Assembly: GCA_002340305.1 (NCBI GenBank)
Contig: DDLU01000049.1
Span: 1 to 14,755 of the forward strand
Direction: 5' to 3'
Source: Desulfovibrio sp. UBA2564
Lineage (GTDB): Bacteria; Desulfobacterota; Desulfovibrionia; Desulfovibrionales; Desulfovibrionaceae
Length of the DNA: 14,755 nt
The position numbers and the translations under genes are program-made. Of the stretch, positions 7,139-12,384 are shown piece by piece. Numbering within the stretch: position 1 is the first letter of the stretch; the number at the start of each line of letters is the position of its first letter. The notes below the pieces were generated by a model, which was not told the origin of the DNA, searched no databases, and worked only from the letters and a program-made list of their open reading frames with translations.

Positions 7139-8254
7139 TTAATAGCGTGCAAGCCATTTTTGCGGGTTAACGGGTTTCTGATGAAAGCGTAATTCAAAAT
7201 AGAGGCCCGTTTCTTTCAAGTTAGGGTAATACCCTGTTTTACCGATAATTTCATCCTTTTCAACCTCCTGTCCGGTTTTAACAAAACTTTCTGCAAGGTA
7301 GGCGTAAAGGGAGTAGTAGTTGTAACCGTGATAAATAATCACAACCCGCCCGAATCCTCTAAGGGTATCGTTATGTACGACCTTGCCCCAGAAGATTGAT
7401 TTTACATCAACATTTCCGGCGGTCTGAATGCCGATTCCCCGCACAGGCGGTTTGGCGCTAGGCTTGAAACGGACTTTGAGTTTTCCCTCACTCGGGCGAG
7501 GTAAAGACCCTTTAAAATTAGCAATTTTTTTGCTTGTAAGACTTTTTAATCTGTAGTTCAGATTGTTGATTGTTTCAAGGAGACCTTTCAATTCCTGCTC
7601 ATGGCTGATTTTCAGGGCACGAATACCTTTAATACCTGCCAGCAGGCTAAGTTTATCTTTGAGCAACCCGTCTTTGGTGCTGTTAATCTCTGAAAGTTTA
7701 GATTGCGCTTTCTGGCGCAGGTCTTTCTGAACTTTAAGGTTGGCGGAAATCTCGTCAGCTTTTTCCTGTGCTTTATTCAGTTCGACTTTCGTCTCTTTAT
7801 ATAAAGATGCCAGCCAGACAAAATTACGGTCAGCTTTTTCCCAATCATCAAGTGACCCGAATCTGTTTTCAAGCTTGCGGGAATGTACAGGCCATAGCTT
7901 GGTCAGCATGGATTTCAGTTTACCAGTAATTTCTGCCAGCTCATATTCCAGAACTCGCTGATTTGTTTTGGCTGCCAGCTCGTCTTCCATGATGCCCGCG
8001 AGATCGTCCTCCTGTCGAAAAAGGTCCCGCTCAACATCAGTAATACGGTCCTCGATGGTGGCTAGCTCCCCGAACATGGAGCGTTCTTCGCGGGTCAGCT
8101 TAAGAAGTTCCTGCTTCTGCTGCTTAACAGTTTGCCTGGTGTCCTGAATTTCATCTTTTAATCTATCCACAGTCGAGTCGGCTGCTGCATTGCAAAGCAT
8201 CAGTAATGTCAAGCTTAAAATAAGCGGATATATTTTGATTGAAAATCGGAGCAT
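7139..8254 (-). CDS. envC: EnvC-like murein hydrolase activator with degenerate M23 (LytM) domain
   Basis: EnvC proteins activate amidases that split septal peptidoglycan during cell separation. The 371-residue protein has a signal peptide (hydrophobic 8-24), a long coiled-coil region (about 28-245, rich in K, E and Q), the family linker GSLPRPSEGKL (249-259) and a C-terminal LytM domain (about 270-370). The zinc ligands of active M23 peptidases are absent: the first His/Asp site is RGIGIQT, YAHL has become YAYL (317-320), and the last HxH is LYFELR (351-356). This matches an activator, not an enzyme. The gene follows the glycosylase by 8 bases with no strong ribosome site, and leads the envC-ctpA-yibQ cluster; E. 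coli also pairs envC with yibQ. Confidence 0.88.
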   Translation of the reverse strand: MLRFSIKIYPLILSLTLLMLCNAAADSTVDRLKDEIQDTRQTVKQQKQELLKLTREERSMFGELATIEDRITDVERDLFRQEDDLAGIMEDELAAKTNQRVLEYELAEITGKLKSMLTKLWPVHSRKLENRFGSLDDWEKADRNFVWLASLYKETKVELNKAQEKADEISANLKVQKDLRQKAQSKLSEINSTKDGLLKDKLSLLAGIKGIRALKISHEQELKGLLETINNLNYRLKSLTSKKIANFKGSLPRPSEGKLKVRFKPSAKPPVRGIGIQTAGNVDVKSIFWGKVVHNDTLRGFGRVVIIYHGYNYYSLYAYLAESFVKTGQEVEKDEIIGKTGYYPNLKETGLYFELRFHQKPVNPQKWLARY

Positions 8255-8262
8255 AAGTAGGA

Positions 8263-8916
8263 TCAGTTTTCCAGAAATTTACCCAAGGGGCAGTTTTCGC
8301 AATCAGGGTTTGATTTTTTACACCATGCCTTGGCTGTGCGCACAATCAAGGCATGATATTCATTGTACATTTCAACGTCAGGATCAAGCACATCCATAAA
8401 AAAATCCTGCAATTCATGATAGTTGATGTCTTCATGAATCAACATATGGCGGTTGAAAATCCTGCGGGTGTAGGCATCAACCACAAATACAGGCTTGTTT
8501 AGAGCATACAGTAAAATGGAATCCGCTGTTTCCGGTCCGATTCCATTGACTGCCAACAGTTTTTCGCGCAACTGCGGGGTCTTCACTTCTTCCAAGTCCG
8601 TGATACACCTTGCAGAATTGTCGTCAAGGAAATCAAGGAAATTATTCAACCTTACCGCTTTCATACGGAAGAAACCGGAAGGCTTGATAAGCTCCTGCAA
8701 TTCTTCCATGGAGAATTTACGCAAGCCCTGCGTGGTCAGGCCGTCATTTTCTTTCAGATTATTGATGGCCTTTTCCACATTGGTCCAGTTAGTGTTCTGA
8801 ACCAATATAGCACCCACGGCAATTTCAAACGGGGTTTCACCCGGCCACCAGTTGCTGGGACCGAGCTTTTGCGAAAGGGCTTCGTAGTATTCTATGAGTG
8901 TTTTTTCTCGACTCAT
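8263..8916 (-). CDS. Endonuclease III-like DNA glycosylase (HhH-GPD; MagIII-like features)
   Basis: This is a base-excision repair glycosylase of the helix-hairpin-helix superfamily, 217 residues long, close to endonuclease III. The substrate-side segment AILVQNTNWTNV (36-47) and hairpin NGIGPETAD (124-132) precede the catalytic aspartate D147 in VVDAYT. The position of the lyase lysine of E. coli Nth (K120, GRKTA) is glutamate here (GPETA), which points to a monofunctional glycosylase like MagIII. The C terminus has three of the four iron-sulphur cysteines (C199, C206, C209, spacing x6, x2) and ends without the fourth. GGAG lies 5 bases before the ATG. It is 8 bases upstream of envC, so probably in the same transcript. 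Exact base specificity cannot be read. Confidence 0.87.
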   Translation of the reverse strand: MSREKTLIEYYEALSQKLGPSNWWPGETPFEIAVGAILVQNTNWTNVEKAINNLKENDGLTTQGLRKFSMEELQELIKPSGFFRMKAVRLNNFLDFLDDNSARCITDLEEVKTPQLREKLLAVNGIGPETADSILLYALNKPVFVVDAYTRRIFNRHMLIHEDINYHELQDFFMDVLDPDVEMYNEYHALIVRTAKAWCKKSNPDCENCPLGKFLEN

Positions 8917-8930
8917 TTATGCTCCGGCGA

Positions 8931-9110
8931 CTTAAACCCTTTTGCAGAAGGGGTTAAGAATCCCAAAACCTTTTAGTAGTTTTAGCTATTGCTGACTTCG
9001 ATAAGCCGTTTTGAGAAGCCGGCAGCGCGAAGCCCATTAAAAAGTTTTGAAAGGAGAGTCCAGAGAGGGAAACTTTTCCTAAAAGTTTCCCTCTCTGGAC
9101 CTCGGGGAGA
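8931..9110. repeat. Intergenic hairpin repeat between glycosylase and prmA genes
   Basis: The 197-base gap carries two hairpin modules and no gene. The first, 8931-8958, pairs CTTAAACCCTT with AAGGGGTTAAG and matches the partial module at 1-21. The second, 9058-9100, is a perfect 20-bp stem with a 3-base loop, starting GTCCAGAGAGGGAAACTTTT. Its flank (about 9022-9057, read on the minus strand: CCTTTCAAAACTTTTTAATG and the GGGCTTCGCGC that follows) matches plus-strand 3209-3233 of the large element. The stem lies 13 bases after the prmA stop, so it may stabilise or end that transcript, but no U-tract follows directly. Confidence 0.75.
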
Positions 9111-9113
9111 TTT

Positions 9114-9974
9114 CTAATCTGCACTTACATCGCGCCAGAGAAGTCCGGCCCATTCACCGATGGTAAAGATTTCCGGTGCGGGAAGTCCTGCTTCGATGTA
9201 TGTTGCTGCAACTTTCTCGGCCTGTTCCACTAGAATACCGGAAAGGATCAGGGTGGAATTTTCTTTTAAACGCGCGGTCACATCCGGGCAAAGCTCAATA
9301 AGCGGACCGGAAAGGATGTTCGCGACCACAAGTTCATATTTCAGGGTCGGATCAATGGAATCCGCGCTGCCTACTGAAAGCAGGATACCGTCAACATCGT
9401 TGTTGTCGATATTTTCCTGTGCGCAAACGATGGACTGCGGATCAATATCCACACCGACACCTTTCTGGCCCAGTTTTGCAAGGGCAATGGCGAGGATGGC
9501 TGATCCGGTTCCGAGATCGAAAAATTCCATGTTGGAATTCAGTTTGCCTTCTTCTGCAAGTTTACTGATCAGTTCAAGGCAAAGTGCGGTGGTAGGGTGA
9601 CTGCCTGTACCGAAAGCCATTTTCGGTTCGATGATGATGTGGGTCTTGTCTTCTGTTTTCTTTTCCAGCAACCACGGGGGCAGTATTTCAAACTGTCCGC
9701 AGGTCACGGGTTCGAAATAATCCTTCCATGCAAGACCCCAGTTTTCATCCTCAATTTCTTCGCCCACACATCCGGCTTTAGGCCAGCGGGTTTTGATCTC
9801 TTCAACAATCTCCATTCCCAGCGGATGATCTTCCAGATGAATGGTGTAAAAAATGGAATCGTCATCAAGCGGTTTTTCTTCCCAGCCGTGTGCGACACGT
9901 GCACCGAGGTAGACCTGACATTCATCGCTTTCAAGTTCAGAAAGGGTAAACTGGATTCTGAGCAGTTTAGGCAT
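9114..9974 (-). CDS. prmA: Ribosomal protein L11 methyltransferase
   Basis: PrmA is a cytosolic SAM-dependent enzyme that trimethylates ribosomal protein L11. I place the start at the ATG at 9974 because AAGGA (9981-9985) lies 6 bases upstream; an in-frame TTG at 9998 would add eight residues but has no such support. The 286-residue product has the PrmA architecture: an N-terminal L11-recognition domain (about 1-100), then AFGTGSHPTT (120-129), SAM motif DLGTGSAILA (153-162), an acidic VGVDIDP and the active-site segment NILSGP (219-224). Length is near the family norm. The gene stands apart: a palindromic element lies upstream and a hairpin repeat starts 4 bases after the stop. The identification is confident from motifs. 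Confidence 0.93.
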   Translation of the reverse strand: MPKLLRIQFTLSELESDECQVYLGARVAHGWEEKPLDDDSIFYTIHLEDHPLGMEIVEEIKTRWPKAGCVGEEIEDENWGLAWKDYFEPVTCGQFEILPPWLLEKKTEDKTHIIIEPKMAFGTGSHPTTALCLELISKLAEEGKLNSNMEFFDLGTGSAILAIALAKLGQKGVGVDIDPQSIVCAQENIDNNDVDGILLSVGSADSIDPTLKYELVVANILSGPLIELCPDVTARLKENSTLILSGILVEQAEKVAATYIEAGLPAPEIFTIGEWAGLLWRDVSAD

Positions 9975-10074
9975 TGCTGTTCCTTGTATTTTGATCAAGT
10001 TTGATTGTTTTTGAATCTTTTACCTTACGGAGTAGCACTACATGAAAAAGTCCAAATATTCTACAGAGTGCTTG

Positions 10075-10206
10075 GGACCAGACAGATGATAAAGCACCAT
10101 CTGCGTCGTTACCGCAAAAAAAACTGAAACTTACGTATGGCTGTATACGCTTCGTTCCAGTCTTTTTTTACTAGCAGCAGGCACTTTTCAATCTGTCTGC
10201 CGGACC
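10075..10206. repeat. Imperfect 130-base palindrome between prmA and the 69-residue gene
   Basis: Most of the gap at 9975-10233 is one long imperfect inverted repeat. CAGACAGAT (10079-10087) pairs perfectly with ATCTGTCTG (10191-10199), a CTGC/GCAG and an A-run/T-run segment align inside (around 10101-10125 with 10155-10178), and the tip is CGTAT/ATACG (10134-10138 with 10145-10149) around a 6-base loop. It shares no clear sequence with the repeats at 3061 or 8931. No reading frame or known RNA is recognisable in it. It could fold as RNA on either strand, acting as a terminator-like structure, or be a separate MITE-like element. Confidence 0.7.
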
Positions 10207-10233
10207 TATCTTTGGAGTTTTGCTTGTGTAGAG

Positions 10234-10443
10234 CTAAACAATACGGTCAATGAGATTGCCTTTGCCGGTTAGACTGTGGATGGCATTATCCACAGCTTTT
10301 TGCTGTTCAGTCTCATGCATGTGCATAGTGGGCCCGTCAATTTCAGACGGAACTGAATTGATCTGGTCTGCGGGCAGCCAAGGTTCAACGCTTATGTCTT
10401 GAACTCCGCCCCGAACAGGTGTGGCAAGTGCTATATCGCTCAT
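10234..10443 (-). CDS. Small protein of unknown function, 69 residues
   Basis: I do not recognise this protein. It is polar, without a signal peptide or membrane segment: an N-terminal part with prolines (TPVRGGVQDISVEPWLP), a central MHMHETEQQKAVDNAIHSL that could form an amphipathic helix, and the end NLIDRIV. It lies between the argD-like gene (36 bases upstream) and the palindrome (27 bases after its stop). There is no Shine-Dalgarno sequence before the ATG, but a good -35/-10 pair ends 6 bases before it, which would give a leaderless message. Support for it as a real gene is its position on the coding strand, the absence of any competing frame and the promoter. It could still be a chance open frame. 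Confidence 0.5.
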   Translation of the reverse strand: MSDIALATPVRGGVQDISVEPWLPADQINSVPSEIDGPTMHMHETEQQKAVDNAIHSLTGKGNLIDRIV

Positions 10444-10449
10444 GTAAAT

Positions 10450-10478
10450 AAGATAAGCCCGTATGACCTATCGGTCAA
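10450..10478 (-). promoter_or_regulatory. Candidate promoter of the 69-residue gene (leaderless layout)
   Basis: On the minus strand TTGACC (10473-10478) and TATCTT (10450-10455) are 17 bases apart, matching consensus at 5/6 and 4/6 positions. The -10 ends 6 bases before the ATG, so transcription would begin at or next to the A of the start codon. A short inverted repeat TGACC/GGTCA (10464-10468 with 10473-10477) overlaps the -35. Confidence 0.4.
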
Positions 10479-10479
10479 G

Positions 10480-11682
10480 CTAGGCCTGCTTAGCCAACAG
10501 TCCTTCAAGTGTATTAAGGAAAGCAACAAGGTCTTCCTTATCGATTGTCAGTGCCGGGAGCAGCCTGAGGATGCTCCCTTTGGTCAGGTTAAGGATGAAA
10601 CCTTGTTCGCGCAGGGCAGAGAAAATTTCACTGCCGTCGAAACTCAGTTCCACGCCGAGCATCAGACCAAGTCCACGCACGGATTTGATTTTGCCGGGGA
10701 ATTTATCCTGCAATTTTCTTGCTTCGGCTTTAAAGAAATCACCCAGCTCGGCTGCACGTTCTCCAAGTTTGTCCCCGGTCATAATGTCGATGACTTTGGA
10801 GGCAACTTTGGAGACCAGTGCGCCGCCGCCGAAAGTGGTGGCGTGGCTGCCGGGAGTAAAGCCTTTGGCTACTTCCCCGGTTGCAAGCATGGCCCCCATG
10901 GGCAGACCGTTGGCAAGTGCCTTTGCGGAAGTAAAAATGTGCGGGGTCACTCCGTAGTGCTGATGTGCCCACCATCTACCTGTCCTGCACAGGCCGGACT
11001 GCACTTCATCCACGATGAGCAGGATGTCATTTTCTTTGACCAGTTCGGTAACGGCCTTAACGTAATCCTCGGGCAGGGGCTTGATGCCGCCTTCTCCCTG
11101 AACCATCTCAATCATAACCGCAGCGGTTTTTTCAGTGATAGCGGATTTGAGGGCCTCGGCATCTCCGGCAGGGACATATTTGAACCCTTCCGGCAGAGGA
11201 GAGAATCCGTCTTTGATGGGACCTGTCTGGCCTGTTGCGGTCAGGGTGGCCATGGTTCTGCCGTGGAAAGATCCTTCGAGAGTGATGATTTCGTATGCAT
11301 CCCTTTCTTTTACGGTGCGCATATAACGTCTTGCCAGTTTGATGGCAGCTTCGTTGGCTTCCGCGCCGGAGTTGGCAAAGAAAACTTTATCCGCATCGCA
11401 GGTGGCGATCAGCTTTTCAGCCAGCTCGACCTGCTCTTCCTGATAAAAAAGGTTGCTGACTTGAACCAGCTTACGGGCCTGTTCAGCCATAACGTCTGCA
11501 AGGTCGTCGCGGCAGTGACCGAGGTTGACCACGGAAATACCGGACAGCAGGTCGATGTACTCATTGCCGTCAAGGTCCCACATCCTGGAGCCTTTGGCTT
11601 TGTTTACGTTTACAGGATATCTGCCGTATGTGTTGCAGATGGATTTTTGTTCAGCAGCTACAAGTGAATCGTGTTTATTCAT
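10480..11682 (-). CDS. argD: Acetylornithine/succinyldiaminopimelate-type aminotransferase
   Basis: This is a PLP-dependent class III aminotransferase. In arginine synthesis ArgD converts N-acetylglutamate semialdehyde to N-acetylornithine with glutamate; some members also serve lysine synthesis. The 400-residue protein begins in typical ArgD style (NTYGRYPV, 17-24) and carries NSGAEANEAAIKLARR (104-119), the cofactor-binding segment GSFHGRT (137-143), D225 in VDEVQSG and the Schiff-base lysine K254 in TSAKALANG. TFGGGALV (283-290) is the phosphate-binding part from the partner subunit. The start lacks a clear ribosome site; it lies 23 bases after the dut stop. No other arginine gene is in the window. 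Class is certain, ArgD is the most likely member. Confidence 0.88.
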   Translation of the reverse strand: MNKHDSLVAAEQKSICNTYGRYPVNVNKAKGSRMWDLDGNEYIDLLSGISVVNLGHCRDDLADVMAEQARKLVQVSNLFYQEEQVELAEKLIATCDADKVFFANSGAEANEAAIKLARRYMRTVKERDAYEIITLEGSFHGRTMATLTATGQTGPIKDGFSPLPEGFKYVPAGDAEALKSAITEKTAAVMIEMVQGEGGIKPLPEDYVKAVTELVKENDILLIVDEVQSGLCRTGRWWAHQHYGVTPHIFTSAKALANGLPMGAMLATGEVAKGFTPGSHATTFGGGALVSKVASKVIDIMTGDKLGERAAELGDFFKAEARKLQDKFPGKIKSVRGLGLMLGVELSFDGSEIFSALREQGFILNLTKGSILRLLPALTIDKEDLVAFLNTLEGLLAKQA

Positions 11683-11705
11683 GATATCTATAAGTACAGT
11701 GGAGA

Positions 11706-12179
11706 TTATTTTTTTCCTGTATGCCCGAATCCTCCGGCACCTCTGGTTGTGTCGGAAAGCTCTTCGCTGGGGGTCAGTCTGGCATGGCAGTAAGGCATAA
11801 AAACAAGCTGTGCAATGCGTTGCCCACGCTCGATTCGTCGTTTTTCACCAGATGTGTTAAGCAGTGAAACTTTGATTTCTCCACGGTAGTCAGGATCGAT
11901 GACTCCAACTCCCTGACTGACGGTCAGGCCGTCTTTGGTACCCAGTCCGCTGCGGGAATAAACAAACCCGGCAATGCCTGGAGAGGTGATCTCAATGGCG
12001 ATCCCGGCGGGGAAGGTATATCTTCCGCCGGCTTCGATCTCCACGGAATCCTCTTCAATACAGGCACGCAGGTCCACTCCGGCGGAGTTGGGGGTAGCGT
12101 AGTCCAGACCGCCTTCACAGGCAGTTTTGTTGAGGAATTTTACTTTAACTTCAATTGGATTGGATTGGGTGGGATTCAT
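11706..12179 (-). CDS. dut: dUTP diphosphatase (dUTPase)
   Basis: Dut hydrolyses dUTP to dUMP and pyrophosphate, keeping uracil out of DNA and feeding thymidylate synthesis; the family works as a homotrimer. All five motifs are present, in order: AGVDLRA, SRSGLG, GVIDPDYRGEIKVSLLN, GQRIAQLVF and the C-terminal TTRGAGGFGHTG arm that closes the active site. I choose the ATG at 12179 (157 residues) because AAGGA (12187-12191) lies 7 bases upstream; a TTG at 12197 would add six residues that overlap that very site. The gene leads the minus-strand block with argD 23 bases downstream, and has a candidate promoter at 12216-12244. Identification is very secure. Confidence 0.96.
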   Translation of the reverse strand: MNPTQSNPIEVKVKFLNKTACEGGLDYATPNSAGVDLRACIEEDSVEIEAGGRYTFPAGIAIEITSPGIAGFVYSRSGLGTKDGLTVSQGVGVIDPDYRGEIKVSLLNTSGEKRRIERGQRIAQLVFMPYCHARLTPSEELSDTTRGAGGFGHTGKK

Positions 12180-12215
12180 TTTTTTATCCTTGAACAAGTG
12201 ATATTTTGAAGGAGC

Positions 12216-12244
12216 AGAATGCTCTTGTCTGCCTTGAGTGTCAA
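12216..12244 (-). promoter_or_regulatory. Candidate promoter for dut-argD
   Basis: On the minus strand a perfect TTGACA (12239-12244) is followed after 17 bases by CATTCT (12216-12221, 3/6 to consensus). Transcription would start about 30 bases before the dut ATG. The -35 and spacing are good, the -10 is weak. Confidence 0.4.
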
Positions 12245-12312
12245 CTTTCTATGCATATTATTGCTAAACTGTCTTGAAATGTTAACCTGAATAAGGCAAA
12301 TAATAAAAATAA

Positions 12313-12341
12313 GTGTAAAAGGCCCGGGTTTCTGATATATT
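12313..12341 (+). promoter_or_regulatory. Candidate promoter for glgP
   Basis: On the plus strand TATATT (12336-12341) is preceded by TG one base away, an extended -10, with a weak TGTAAA (12313-12318) 17 bases upstream. It would give a leader of roughly 37 bases that contains the AAGGAGA ribosome site (12373-12379) just before the glgP ATG. Confidence 0.4.
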
Positions 12342-12384
12342 CGATCAATCATCCCTTTTTGAATCAATATTTAAGGAGATAACT

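Noticed and set aside
9975..9998. TTG start that would lengthen PrmA by eight residues
   Set aside because: The internal ATG at 9974 has AAGGA 6 bases upstream, and family members begin near this point.
10399..11667. 422-residue open frame on the plus strand
   Set aside because: It is antisense to the aminotransferase gene, which has all PLP-enzyme motifs; the plus-strand product is Gly/Phe/Cys/His-rich and resembles no family, typical of a shadow frame.
12180..12197. TTG start that would lengthen dUTPase by six residues
   Set aside because: The extra codons overlap the ribosome site of the ATG at 12179, which fits the usual dUTPase length.
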